Position numbers and translations under genes: made by a program. Source: Salvator merianae (Eukaryota > Chordata > Lepidosauria > Squamata > Teiidae). From it: a stretch of 64,000 bases of DNA. The notes below the pieces were generated by a model. That model was not told where the DNA came from, searched no databases, and saw only the letters and a list, made by a program, of their open reading frames with translations. Below, one piece after another: positions 23,701 through 35,149 of the stretch (position 1 is the stretch's first letter; every line of letters begins with the position of its first letter). The stretch covers positions 2,728,001 through 2,792,000 of the forward strand of contig QVOM02000103.1 of NCBI GenBank assembly GCA_003586115.2. Direction: 5' to 3'.

Positions 23701-25214
23701 TTTTCGTCAAGTTTAGATTCAGAGGAAATGGGTAGCATCTGATTGTAGACAGAGGAGTGGTGGGGGAGGGAGATACAGTTCCAAACTTTCTTTCTAAGTC
23801 ATCCTACAAACTTTTTGCCACTAACGTTTTATTTTTATTTCTTAAACTTTATACAGTAGTAAGTTTGTCCCTGTAAGTTCAGTCAGTGGTATCCAGAACT
23901 AATCCGAGTTCCCTGATATTGTTGTGAAAGATACTTATTATTGCAAATTTGAAGTGTTTGTTTAAACTTCTTCTTCTTTTTTTTTGGCCCAAGCATCTTT
24001 TTGTATCAAGCAGAATGAAGCAGCAAAGTAGGTTGTATCCTGTAAGACATAAATAGAACATCTCACCTTGAATGCTAAGAAAATGTTAAGAAAATTGCCT
24101 CCAACAACAGTAGGCTAGAATGTTCCTTGATTTACCTTTTCCTAATTTTCAAGAGATTTTTACAAAAGAAGACAAACTTCCAAAAGCCTTGTCTCCCATT
24201 GTTCAAAAGGTACACAAAAATACGTTTTTTTCCCATTTTGGTGGAGAGGATAGTGAACTCTGCCTTCATTTAACTTAAAGGACATCCAGTGTTTCTACAT
24301 GTTTAAATGCTTAATCCTTTGAGCATAATGTTTCCCAGGTTTCTTCTGTGTTTGCATGTATTTTGTTCATTTACAAACTACAGGTACAGATGACACTGGA
24401 TTAAGTGTCCTTTATTTATTTATTTTATGTATGTTTTTCACCTGAGTATCCTCTTCCCAAATGTGCTTATTTTTAATCTGGGTCAAATGTAATATTTGAT
24501 CCTTTATCAAGTGCATTTTGTGGACTGGTCTTATTTGCTTCTCTGAATGCAGCATTCATTTAAATCCTCCTTATTCCTTTCCTAGGCCACCACAGAATGG
24601 TTCGCTAACTTTCTAATCTAGAAGGTGTATTCTACCATGCTTTGACCAAATGACAGCTTTACTAAGTTCCTTTCTAGAGTACTAAATCAGCAATTACTTC
24701 TTAATGCAAGTAAGAAATTTAGCAAATCCTTATAGCATAAAGTACTCCTTTTTAATGTAGGAACCAGGTAGTGGTCCTGAATTTTAAGCAGGTGCCCCCT
24801 GTTTCCCTTTCCTAACATACAGTTAGCATTATGTGGCTGTTTGCTGTGCCCAACTCTCATTGGTTTGCTTATTTCTTGGTGGGGTGTTGGGTGGAGAGAT
24901 GTTACCCAGTATTATTTTATAGTCCTCCAAAACATTATTTTCAAGTATATTCCATGCAAGTTCTTTATCAGAAGGAACACTAGTGTTTTGCAGATTTAAA
25001 TCTCTGAAAGCTCATTAAGATATTTGAAAGCCAAATAGAAAACAAATAACACAAGTTTCCAAATAAAAGTCTAAATAATACAGTCAAAATCAGGAGAATT
25101 AATTCATTAACCAACAGCTTGGATAAACAGATGAATCTTAAACAGGTTTCAGATACTATAATGATGGAATCTGGCAGATTTATTCCTTAACACAGAATTT
25201 ATTCCATAACATAG

Positions 25215-25590
25215 GCTGGTTCTGTACAGTGAGAGGAAAATGCAGGATCTTGTTTGGATCCTGTAACTGCCTCTCACTGGCCTTGCCAGATGCAAGGCAA
25301 CATCACGGGGCAATGTGTGCACTTACCTGTCTGGACGCTTGCTCCCGCAATGGTGAGGCCACTAGTTCCGGGTATTTTGACAACACAAGATACCTGGAAG
25401 TGTGTGGTCATGAGTGCATGGCCACCATTTTCAGTCCAGTTTCAGCATTGTACATGTCTGGGGCCATTTTCTTATAGGCCCATGGCAAAAGCTGGCATCC
25501 AGACAGGTAAGTTGTATCACTATTCCAGGAAAATCCAGGTGGAGAGTTGATTTTTCTGGAGTAGTGATACTGCACGATATCACCCTAAAT
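25215..25590 (+). mobile_element. Foldback repeat, family C, copy 2
   Basis: The left end folds as GTGAGAGG..CAGGATC/GATCCTG..CCTCTCAC (25229-25278). The right end forms a 22-bp stem (25514-25535 with 25549-25570; two mismatches). The centre matches 20920-21370. It is a non-coding element, and the long frames across it are chance. Confidence 0.5.
25514..25570 (+). repeat. 57-nt hairpin, 22-bp stem and 13-nt loop
   Basis: The arm GTATCACTATTCCAGGAAAATC pairs with GATTTTTCTGGAGTAGTGATAC with two mismatches. The size is in the range of a pre-miRNA-like hairpin, but it sits at the end of a foldback repeat, so a MITE origin is the simplest reading. Confidence 0.75.
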
Positions 25591-25784
25591 CCCAAGGTTA
25601 CATAGAAATTACAATTGAAAAGTCAATCTCACACACTGACCCTCTGGGATTCCTACTCTAAATACTAATAAGTGAATTATGGCATAAACGTTCATGGACA
25701 AGATTTCATTGCATCAGATTCTCTGGTCTAGACACTAACCAAAACTCACCCAGGTTTCTGACATAAGACTTATATTAGGATGTG

Positions 25785-26047
25785 TTCACATGTATCAAAG
25801 AAAACATTTTGAAAGCATGCAGCACTCATCCCTTCTCTAATCCATCTTTTTTAGCATAGAATGTTCGTGAGAGGGGAGGGGCAGACTGACCTGGGAACCA
25901 TCTGCGAGACTGCTTTCACACGTGCCACCAGAAACAGTCTCAAAAGTGCTTTAGAGATGCTGTTGTGTGGCACTTGTGTTTTCATCGCATCTCAGATCTA
26001 CGTTTTCTAGTCTAGAATGTTTTTAACAGCCTTTAACACAGCCTTAG
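25785..26047 (+). mobile_element. MITE family E, copy 2
   Basis: It starts TTAGGATGTGTTCACATG and ends 'aacacagccttag'. The core 'ccatcttttttagcatagaatgttcgtgagaggggaggggcagactg' matches the copies at 14141 and 40862. It has no coding capacity. Confidence 0.6.
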
Positions 26048-26196
26048 TCCTGAAAAAAAAAAAAAGGTAGACTTGTCATTGTGTTTATTTCAGCAAGGTT
26101 TGTAACTCTTACAGTGGAAGGATATCCTGGTTTCCACAGTCAATTTCTGTATATATTTCTGTTTAATCACATCCCAATCCAATGTAGTGTGCTTGT

Positions 26197-26221
26197 GGGT
26201 GTGGGTGGGTATGGGTACGGG
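26197..26221 (+). repeat. G-quadruplex motif
   Basis: Five GGG runs (GGGTGTGGGTGGGTATGGG, then TACGGG) lie within 25 nt on the sense strand of intron 7, separated by 1-3 nt. Confidence 0.85.
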
Positions 26222-27648
26222 TACTGGTGTGCACATGAAGATGCATAGTACTGGTTTGTGTTTTGCAATTCAAAATGAATGTTTACTTTCATCCCTTATG
26301 TCTAATTACTATATTTTGTTTACCAAGTTGTTTTTTTCTTTTGCCCATCTGGAAGTTTCATCATATTTGTAGTTCAGTTAAATTGATTGGAACACTCTAT
26401 TTAAAATCTGTTTATCATCCCAAAGTCCTTTAAATGCAAAACAATGTAGGAAAGAAGTAGATGCAAATTAATTGAAAGTTGAACCCGTTTTTAGCTATAA
26501 AAACAAGGGTAATATCCTATTAATATACCAATATAAAATTTTATATTGAAATAATTCTGCCTTATTTATTTATTTTATCAGATCTATAGCCCACCCTTTG
26601 TCTGAACATCTCAGATAAGAGACAATCATTTGTAAAAAAAACAAAAGATAAAAGATAAAACCATTAAATGATATCCCTGTTGCTGACTTTGCTGTCATTA
26701 AATGAATAGTTGACAAGCATTATTTTCAAATGTTTAGGCAAAAGGCAGTTTCTCTTTCACATCAGGACCTCATATTTTGCAGTTATCTCGTTTTCCTTCT
26801 CAAATGATCCACATTCATAGTACTTAACAGAATAGGATATATAATGGTCTTTTATGTGATTTTGGAATTGTACTCTGTGACAAACACTTTTTTCCACTTG
26901 TCTGTTGCATTACCTGGCAAAACATGTATTAATTTGTTCTTCATTATATGATGCAGTAAGATAAACAGTTGCTATCAGGGTTGACAATGTAGCTGCTGCT
27001 GCTATATTGAACAGTGGAAATGAGGTCAAACTTTATAGTTAGGCAAAGAGCTAGGTATATGAAGATGCTGATCGGCAGGGTTGTCATTCATCACCAGAAA
27101 CTGAGACACTGGCCACATTTTTAGCAAGATCTGTACTGATTGCCAATGGTTATCCAAATGAATGGTTCTCCAAGGCAGGAGTCTCTTGCAAACCTAACAG
27201 GAAGTACTGTAGTCCCTTATTATTTGCAGACTTAAAACCCATATGTTTTGTACAGTCATATATAATTAAAATATACAGGATCTGACCTTTTGTGTTAATG
27301 GATTATGAATACCCTGTACATTTTTCAGTGTTTTTATTCCCTTTGTTTCTGTCATTCCTGTGGCCTCCAAAACCTTCCATGGTCCATGCATATTCTCCAT
27401 GCATCCAAAAACTTTGATTTTTATTTTCATCAGCTTTTCATAAATCTGACAGATCCTATAAGAAAGCAGAAGGGCCCTTGCAGCATTCGTTCACCTTCAT
27501 TCTCTGAAAACCAACAAACTTTCTGTTGCTTTATAGCAGCATCTCAAATTCTGCTACAAAAAAGGGATGTCTTCACTTCCTTTACTTTATCCTTCCCACT
27601 TTCTGTGATAGAGTCTTCTTTCTATGTGGAAAAAAATGAAAGGAAGGA

Positions 27649-27689
27649 AGGGAGGGAGGGAGGGAGGGAGGGATTTTTTTTGGGGGGGG
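27649..27689 (+). repeat. (GGGA)n plus G-run, G-quadruplex-prone
   Basis: Six tandem GGGA units are followed by T8 and a run of eight Gs on the sense strand of intron 7, preceded by AAGG repeats. Confidence 0.9.
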
Positions 27690-30313
27690 AGCTAAAAGAG
27701 AAAGGGAGGTTGATCATCTGTTTTTCCTAATCCCCATTTTTTCATAGGCTTAATTACTTGAAATTAACAAATTTTGTATTCATGAAAATTTTGAGGCACC
27801 TAAATATAAGAGATCAGAGTACTATAGATTAAAACCGTGATGCTTTATGTGCAAATGTTCTGCCTTTTTCTAAATATTATAGGTGGCAGCTATAATTGAG
27901 GCTGCATATACCGGGGTCAGAGAGTAAAGAAAGTTGAAAATTGAGGTATCTTGGAGTGTAGAAAGACCATTACAGAAATCTTCACAGTGCCCTTTAGTCA
28001 CCAATGGTTGCATAGGAAGCCCTGTTGAACGAAGTGTTTATTTTGTGAGGGTTACTCTTCAATCCTTTTCCTCACCACAAGTGAAGCTCTACGAGCAGTA
28101 CAAAACAGTTCCATGCCATTTGCTAGCATTAAGCAACAATAGAATATCCAGTTAACTTGTTTAATGTTTGTTAGAAAGCTACGTAAATCTTGTCTGTCCA
28201 TGCGGCAGTTTGGTATGATGAAGCAAGTTAGTTCTGATAGTTGAGCTGCTGACGGTGCAGTTCAGATTATAGACAAGGTTTTTCCATAAGATGTGTGCAT
28301 TTGGTGTGGAGGTGGTGGGTGGCAAAGCCTTTAGATATGCTATTCTGAGTTAAGATCTCTTTGTCTGTGATAAAATTGAAGCACAGTATTAAGTAACACG
28401 TGTACACTGCTTAAATCAGTCCTGTGCTGGGAAGTTGGAAATTACGATACCTATTTTCCTTGAAAGATATTGGACTGTTCAGTGAACATTTACACTCATA
28501 GAACCTTCCAAATTCACCTCTTCAAAAACAAGAAATCAGCTTATCTCACAACAAGGAAGATTTAGTTCCCAACAGTCTGTTAGAAGTTCTTCTATTAACA
28601 TCACCTTTTATAAAACCTGAAAGCAGCTCAAAAGACTTTCAAACGTCCACTGCACAGAGCTTACTAGCAGTAGGATGAAAGCTCTAACTTCTTTCATATT
28701 AGGATTTTCAGTATAGCTGTGTGTGATCTTTCATCTCTGCACAGAGATCTGGCTAGTAAATTAACATCATGCTGTGGAGGAAAACCTGGTAGTTATTGAT
28801 CTGACATTTGCCTCCTCTTTATTTACTTATGCCTCTATTTGCTAAACAGAGGGTAAATTTCAGTCTATCCCTTGTGATATTCATTGGTGTTCAGGTGTAC
28901 TTTAGGCTGCTTAGTTGCCATTTCAATTCCATTATTGTTCTTTTTCACTTTTGTGTGGCTGAATCACATTTAAGGCCCGTCTCTTCCCTAATAATACTTT
29001 ATACGAATGTTTTTAAGAGCTTCCTGAATTAGCAAACTCTGCAGCTGAGATCATTGCCGTCAAATTACAGTTATTTTTGGACTTTGTAGAATCTTTATGT
29101 TATCCTGCTGAGGAATTCTTTTTAATTTATGCTAATTTTAATTTTTCCCAGAATTGTGTTGCCTAAATTATTATGACTGTTTTTAAAATATTAGATTGCG
29201 TGGAAAACAGAACTAATAAGGAGTGGGGAAGGGGCAGAGTGCCTATGGGAATAATTTTTTGATTTCCCTAAATCTGCATCAAGCCAGAATGGCTTTTCCA
29301 CCATAGCGACATGGTTCCTTCATGATTCAGAGCTGCAAGTCTTAATTTATTTTTATTTTTTACAAAAATGCTGGGTTACTAGATATTTAGTTAGTTCCTT
29401 AATGAATTACTATATTTCCTTTTGAACCAGTGCTTTTAGCACTATGAGAGCAGTAACCCATGGAGCAAAGATGAGGTGCAATGCTTTTGTTCAATGACCC
29501 CCTTAAATATTTCTGATTTGCAGTACTCTGAGGAGATAAAAGGGAGGCTTCTAGTTGAGCCCAGTCCACAGATCAGTGCTGGTCAATAATTTCATTTGCC
29601 TTATGTAACAGCATTTTAATAAAATATATGCAGCCATGAAGATGAACTACAACATTTTATTCTTTTTTTATGATCTAGTCCAGGTTACATTAAGAACTGT
29701 TGCAAAATAAAAGGAACTGGCTATCTTTTGACTACTAAATGGACCTGCAGTAATACCACCACTTCAGTAAAAAAAAAATAAAAATCATTAATTATACTGT
29801 ATGGCAACATTAATATGCATTACAGTTTCTGGTATGAAAAGAAAAAAGATGAATCACTCGGTTGGGATTCTTGACATTTTAGCATAGGGAAAACAATAGA
29901 ATAAATGAAGAAAGATTGAGAAGAATCCATTATCTTTTTAGTTGCACATAAGTTTTGTTTTGTTTGTGAATGACCCAACATTTCCCTGAGCAACTGAGGG
30001 CGCATTTAGAATTTAGGGGCACTTCTGACAAGTCCTCCTGCTCTCTGTCTGCTTTCTTCTCCTCCAGACAGTGAATGGAGTACAGAAGCTTTGAGGGAAC
30101 CAGTTCTCGGGGACATGACTGCACTCTTGGGCACTATGCTAGCAACTTTCCCCTAAAACACTTTGTTGCGAAGATGTGTAAAAAATGGATTATTATTTGA
30201 GGAGAGAGAAATAAGCAATATCATTGAATGGTTGGGGGTTATAGAATTTGGTGTGCATTGCATGTGTGGGGGTTTTTCGTTTATTTTTTAAATTTGATTT
30301 GCTTTGTTCTTAG

Positions 30314-31232
30314 GCCTAACCCCGCCTACAACCCCTCCTCACAAAGCGAACCAAGACAACCCTTTTAGGACTTCACCAAAGCCAAAGTTGTCATGCAAGA
30401 CTGTTATGCCACCTTCCAAAAAAACCCGCTGCAATGACTCTTCCAGCTCTCAAGGACATAACTTAGTTCGGAAGGGTCCAGAACACTCAGAGCTTTATGC
30501 ACAGCTTAGCAAGACAGCTGTGCCGTCTGTCAGTCACGAGGAGAGGAAGACAAAGCGGCCTGGTTTGCGGCTGTTTGGTGACCATGACTACTGTCAATCT
30601 GTTAATTCAAAAACAGAAATGTATATTAACCTGTCCCAGAATCTTCAGGATTCCACACAAATAGAATTAAAAGGCTGCTTGCTTGCACGGCAGTGTCATA
30701 TTTGTTCTTCTTTTGAACAATGCAATCAGTATGACGAGAGAGAGACTTTACAGGCAGGCAAGCAAGATTTGCCATGTAACAACCGGAAGCAGCTCCAAGA
30801 CCAGGAAATCCGGGCTGAACTCAATAAGCACTTTGGTCATCCTAGCCAAGCTGTTTTTGAGGAAGAAACTAATAAGACCAATGAACTGAGGGATAATGGT
30901 AACTATAGTGACAAACAATTCTCCAAGCTACCTATGTTTATAAATTCAGGACTAGCAATGGATGGTATTTTTGATGACAGTGAAGATGAAAGTGACAAAC
31001 TGTGCTGGTCATGGGATGGGACACAAGCGTACTCATTGTTTGACCTGTCACCTTCTTGCTCATCTCTTAACTCTCCGAGCAGAGATTCAGTATCTCCACC
31101 GAAATCCTCACTTTCTCAAAGAGTCCAAAGGATACGCTCTCGATCAAAGTCCTTTCCACAGCACAGGTCTTGTTCCCGTTCTCCATATTCCCGATCAAGA
31201 TCAAGGTCACCTTGCAGTCGATCCTCCTCAAG
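30314..31232 (+). CDS. PPARGC1A: PPARGC1A exon 8 (central region and start of RS domain)
   Basis: This 919-nt exon encodes about 306 residues from GLTPPTTPPHKANQD to the arginine/serine stretch SRSRSPCSRSSS, in phase with exons 7 and 9. Visible motifs: TPPTTPP (T298 p38 site and second Cdc4 degron); PPSKKTR (NLS-like); DHDY at 30580-30591, the HCF-1 binding tetrapeptide; the conserved block RKQLQDQEIRAELNKHFGHP; FSKLPMFINSGLAMDG; DDSEDESDKL; and the RS domain start at about 31130. The repression and PPARgamma/MEF2C/FOXO1-binding regions of the family map here. The stretch around QIELKGCLLARQCHICSSFEQC is strongly diverged and gains cysteines. A mammalian Ser after RSRSF is Pro here (SKSFPQHR). 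The donor is 'AG|gtactg'; the frame stays open 37 codons into intron 8, which is retention only. Confidence 0.98.
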
Positions 31233-32397
31233 GTACTGCATTGAAGGTGGAATGCTTATAGTAAGAACTAATGTGATCAAGCATGAGGTTCACTTCCAGA
31301 GCATTGCAAGCAATGTGTATCAGCAGCATCTCCAATATTAAACTGAAGTTCACACAAACTGAGGTTGGCACTAGCTTGCTCAGTAATCTGTTCTTATCTC
31401 AGTGGAGGATTATCAGTAAGAAAACAAATCATACAGGCAGGAAAAAAGTACTGTTTTAAACCGTGTAGTTTTGAAATTCATTACAACTTTTTTGAAATTC
31501 ATAGCCAACTTAAAAAAAAAAAGATAATGTTTTTGGAGAGACGTTGACAAAGAATAGTAGCTTCGGTATGCAGTCTCTGGCAGAATCTGGACAAGAAGGA
31601 GAGGGCACTTTAAGCAATGCAGTCACTCCTTGTAGCTTTAAAGGAAAGCGGTCCACTTCCCTTTAAGTGGACTTTCCTCGCCTCCATTTGATGGGCAAGG
31701 GAAGCTTGCTCCCCCCCTACACACTGTATCAGATATCTGATCATGTGGGCAGGAGGGCTTCCTGCCCCATCCTCACAGGATTGGCTGCGAAATGACATCT
31801 GATTCAGCAAGCTTGTTTCCATTAGTGAGAAGAAGAGCTTCATCTGCTCTTCATATTGAAGAAGGGTCCCTGCTTGAAAAAGGAAGGCAGAGGAGTTTTG
31901 AAGATAGGCCATTTCCTGTCCTTTGAAAAGAGGACGGTAGCAGTGGAAAGATAAGGTGTCCTGAAGGGCTTTCTGAGTTGTTCAAGCCACTCTACTGCTA
32001 TAGCACCTTAATGGCACTTGTAGTGGCATAGGGAAGGGAGAGTGTGGCATCTGAACAGACACCACACTTTTCTTCTGGTTTGAGAGTGTGATGAAGGCAC
32101 AGAGTTGAGCACACACTGCACCCTCAATGTGTCGTAAAGGCATCGTGCGGATTCAGCCTCTGTGAGTAGGGTCAGTAGGAGTTCCTACATACTCATGAAA
32201 ACAGGACAGAGATGACAAAATATCATGGAGCTATGTGTCACTGTTGGAGGCAGAATGCTGGACTAGAAAGACTATTGGCCTGATCCAGTGAGGTGGTTCA
32301 TTTGTTGTTAGATGTCTAAGAAAATCAAATGTTCTTATGGATGACTCTTTGTGATCCAACTGAATATGAGTGTTATTATGATTACTTATTTTCACAG
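31233..32397 (+). other. PPARGC1A: PPARGC1A intron 8
   Basis: A 1165-bp GT-AG intron with acceptor 'attttcacag'. The middle (31600-32200) has mixed composition and no recognised element. A CR1/L3-type tail occupies about 32205-32345 and ends some 50 bp before exon 9. Confidence 0.9.
32205..32345 (+). mobile_element. CR1/L3-type tail next to exon 9
   Basis: The sequence 'ggaggcagaatgctggactagaaagactattggcctgatccag..aatgttcttatgg' is the 3' end of the family seen at 6300, 21375, 22100 and 50950. It lies in + orientation immediately upstream of the branch point/polypyrimidine region of intron 8. Confidence 0.7.
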
Positions 32398-32502
32398 ATC
32401 TTCTTACTATTATGAGTCCAGTCATTGTAGATCCTGGACATATAGAAGTTCTCCTTTGTATTCAAGATCCCGATCCCGATCACCATATAGCCATAGACCC
32501 AG
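32398..32502 (+). CDS. PPARGC1A: PPARGC1A exon 9 (RS domain)
   Basis: A 105-nt exon encoding the end of the first RS block and SSYYYESSHCRS, WTYRSSPLYSRSRSRSPYSH and RP. RS repeats are typical of splicing-associated factors and let PGC-1alpha couple transcription to pre-mRNA processing. The acceptor is 'ttcacag' and the donor 'AG|gtacta', both phase 2. The mammalian segment is SCYYYESSHYRHRTHRNSPLY. Confidence 0.96.
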
Positions 32503-32663
32503 GTACTATAGCATAGTTACATGCTTATTTATTTTTATTGAACTGTTTTTCACGTAACCTTTATTTGTGGATGTGCTAAAAAATGAAAAACCCTGTTTTT
32601 ATTATTCATTGTACTTTGAGTAATTGAGGGACTTGATTTTAATTATTAAGTTATGTCTTGTAG
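32503..32663 (+). other. PPARGC1A: PPARGC1A intron 9
   Basis: A 161-bp intron with donor 'gtacta' and acceptor 'ttatgtcttgtag'. Nothing else is visible in it. Confidence 0.95.
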
Positions 32664-32784
32664 ATATGACAGCTATGAAGAATATCAACATGAAAGGCTG
32701 AAGAGAGACGAATATCGCAAAGAATATGAAAAACGGGAGTCTGAAAGGGCCAAACAAAGAGAGAGACAGAGGCAGAAAGCAATT
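32664..32784 (+). CDS. PPARGC1A: PPARGC1A exon 10 (charged helix before the RRM)
   Basis: A 121-nt exon encoding RYDSYEEYQHERLKRDEYRK and EYEKRESERAKQRERQRQKA plus I. This is the highly charged helical linker between RS domain and RRM, nearly identical to mammals (D for E, K for R). It ends in phase 0 with donor ATT|gtaagc. Confidence 0.97.
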
Positions 32785-33939
32785 GTAAGCGTATTGCAGA
32801 CGATTTTCATTTTGGAAGAGATGTGCTTTTCTTATTATAATCTAGGACCTCCTTTTATATGACTTTTTTCTCTTCTCATGGAACAAACAACACACACTAA
32901 TCTCTTCATGTGCATTTCTCAATAATTCTGATCGCTTATGCTCCAGTGCGCTTTTATTTCGAAACTCACTTTGCCTTTAAAATGTAATATTTTAAAGCTA
33001 CTGTAAATCACTGCTTTCTACCTTCAATAGCCACTAGAAGACATATTAGAAAAGGGCTTTGTCATGGATAGTAAGCAGCAAAGTAACTTATATGTAGATA
33101 ACAAATGTATTTAAAGGAATACATAAAATGTTCCATAGAAGCAATATCTTCTGTAATGTTGGCAAAAATGTGGTTTAAACTGAACATCTGTTATCTGTAT
33201 TCATCTCGGGGCATATCTTCACAACAAAGCTTTATCTACTTTTTCATGTCCTGGTTTTTCCTGAAGGCTAATAAAGTTGCTAAAAATGGTGTGTTAGACA
33301 ATAATCGTCTCACAAAACTAGAATTTTCTGAGAAGATGAATATTTTTTAAACCATTTCAGCCTTAGCATAGATCTTCATCCAGCTATAGAAACTGTGTGT
33401 CAGGTAAATACTTTAGAAGTGGCAAATGAAATTCATGTTTTAAGACTGGTTGTGTTTATTTTCCCCTTTGTTATTGTTACTGTAAAATTCATTTTCCAGA
33501 ATTTTAGTGCCCTTGTATGCATTCTTGTCCTGTATGTTTCTGTGCTGAACTGCTGTCATTCCTGCACTGACCTTTGTGCCTTTCATGCAGTAATGCAGTA
33601 GGCATGATTTTCTTAATGGTTTGATCAATGTCCGGCAGCATTTCTTTCTGTTTAAAAGTTGTATTTTACACTGAACCTATATTCCCTGCACTATGACATT
33701 TCTTTGGAGCAAGGATAGTGAATAACCTCTAGATGTTGTTACACTGCCATCATCCCTGGTTGCTGACCTTGCTAGCTTTACTGATGGGAACTGAAGTGCA
33801 ACTTCTGAAGGAGCACAGGTAAACAATACTCAGCAGTGTAACCAGGATCAAATGGGTCTGAAAGGCACCCTATGCAAATTGAGACAAAAAAAATGCAAAG
33901 CACCAGGCTCACTCAAAAGCCCCCCCCCCTTTTGGCTTC

Positions 33940-34165
33940 TTGAACTCCTGGCAAAAATCTATTTCACTCAATAATTGTGCTTTTCCAGCCAACCTAGCTG
34001 TTCGAAAGCAAGTAATTGCAAGTAGATAAATAGGGAGCATCACATTGTGTGATGCGGAAGATAGACAGATGTAAGCCTTCGGGCGAAAATAACCTTGTAA
34101 GCCGCTTTGAGTCAGCTTCGGCCGAGAAAAGCAGGGTATAAAAACCAAGTTCTTCTTCTTCTTTT
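33940..34165 (+). mobile_element. tRNA-type SINE with non-LTR tail
   Basis: The sequence 'cagccaacctagctgttcgaaagcaagtaattgcaagtagataaatagg' contains a B-box-like GTTCGAAAGC at 34000-34009. It is followed by the tail 'ttgtaagccgctttgagtcagcttcggccgagaaaagcagggtataaa' and a short TTC repeat. This combination is common in squamate genomes. An A-box was not convincingly located. Confidence 0.65.
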
Positions 34166-34204
34166 GCCATACTGATTTAGTATAATAAAAGTTCTCAGCC
34201 TGCT

Positions 34205-34565
34205 ACCAAATTAGTGGGCCTTTCTATAGTCATTGGTCTGAACCAATGGGAAAGGTGTAGTCTTGAACAACACTGTTTACACATGATGCTAGTCTAGACC
34301 AACCCCCGCCCTAGTCCGAAGTGCTCCAAAGGTCTAGGAACAAGAATTCCTAGCCTAAGAGCCACTGGGGAACTAATTTTACCCGCACACTTTGGTACGC
34401 TGCAGAAATTGATCATCCAGTAGTCCAGAAAATGGAGACATGCCTTCTGCATGCCTCTGTGCTCTGGACTAGGCTGTGCTGGTCTTCTGGTAGTCTTTGA
34501 TGTCAATGTCTACTGGTAATCCTGATCAGGGCCTCCTTGATCAGGATTATGCTTGTTAGCACTTT
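34205..34565 (-). mobile_element. Foldback MITE, family A, - copy
   Basis: This is the reverse complement of the family at 2290-2640. It ends in a palindrome, TAATCCTGATCA..TGATCAGGATTA, at about 34516-34549, matching the palindromic left end of the other copy. It is non-coding. Confidence 0.6.
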
Positions 34566-34649
34566 GTCCATTGTACTCCATCTTTCTCTCTTGCTCAGTC
34601 TCAGCCTTACTTGCTGAGATTTGTCACTTATCCTGCAATCCCTGTCTGT

Positions 34650-34925
34650 GATTAACTCTGTTATGCTGTAAAGATGTTATGCTGAGAAAGTACTATTGTT
34701 GAGAACTCAGGACTTGATTTTGCTCAACTCACTGGGAGGCGTGGGAATGTAAATGCAACTAGAATGCTTCTTATTCCTTTTGCTCACCTAACAGCTTTGC
34801 ATTCTGTTATCAATAAAGCTTGAGTAACATCTTGAAATTACTCTCTGCCTATGTTCCTGAACTTGGGCCTGGAGAGAGAGAATAATGGCGGCACAGTAGA
34901 CCTATTGCTGACAGTATCCTCCCTT
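34650..34925 (-). mobile_element. Possible LTR of a degenerate retrotransposon
   Basis: The block has TG..CA-like limits. A polypyrimidine tract ('cctcccttcc', purine-rich on the - strand) lies just beyond it at about 34919, as expected for a polypurine tract before the 3' LTR of the - strand Gypsy remnant at 35150-36070. Against this, a CAATAAAGCTTGAG signal reads on the + strand, so the orientation is uncertain and no partner LTR was found. Confidence 0.3.
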
Positions 34926-35149
34926 CCAAGGGGTTCTCCTATCTTGGAACTGAGAATGCTGCAAGGGAGGTTAGAGGGCCAGGTTTGGCAAGGTATCCTA
35001 GCATAGACATATTCAGGATTAACTTAGACAGTGCACCAAGTATTGAAACTTGCCCTCTAGTGAAGCATGAGGTGAATTTTCATGTGTTTGGTTAGCTTCA
35101 TATGGAAAGCTACTGGATTTATATGAATTATTACTTTAAAAGGACCACT

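Larger units (their letters stand above)
10356..30313 (+). other. PPARGC1A: PPARGC1A intron 7
   Basis: A 19,958-bp GT-AG intron with acceptor 'tttgttcttag' at 30303-30313. Features listed separately: MITEs at 13745, 14141, 20920, 25215 and 25785; a candidate microexon at 16754-16788; a CTG repeat at 17551; CR1-type tails at 21375 and 22100; a candidate conserved non-coding block at 23220-23700; and G-rich motifs at 26197 and 27649. About 26560-26660 resembles a reverse-oriented non-LTR tail ('tttatttattttatcagatctatagccc'). The other long stretches (10360-13740, 17650-20900, 27700-30300) are AT-rich, with no gene I can support. Confidence 0.9.

Noticed and set aside
31233..31341. Extension of the exon 8 frame by 37 codons to a stop
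   Set aside because: This is read-through into intron 8 past a good donor. Exon 9 joins in frame, and the extension has no similarity to the family. Intron retention is possible but unsupported.
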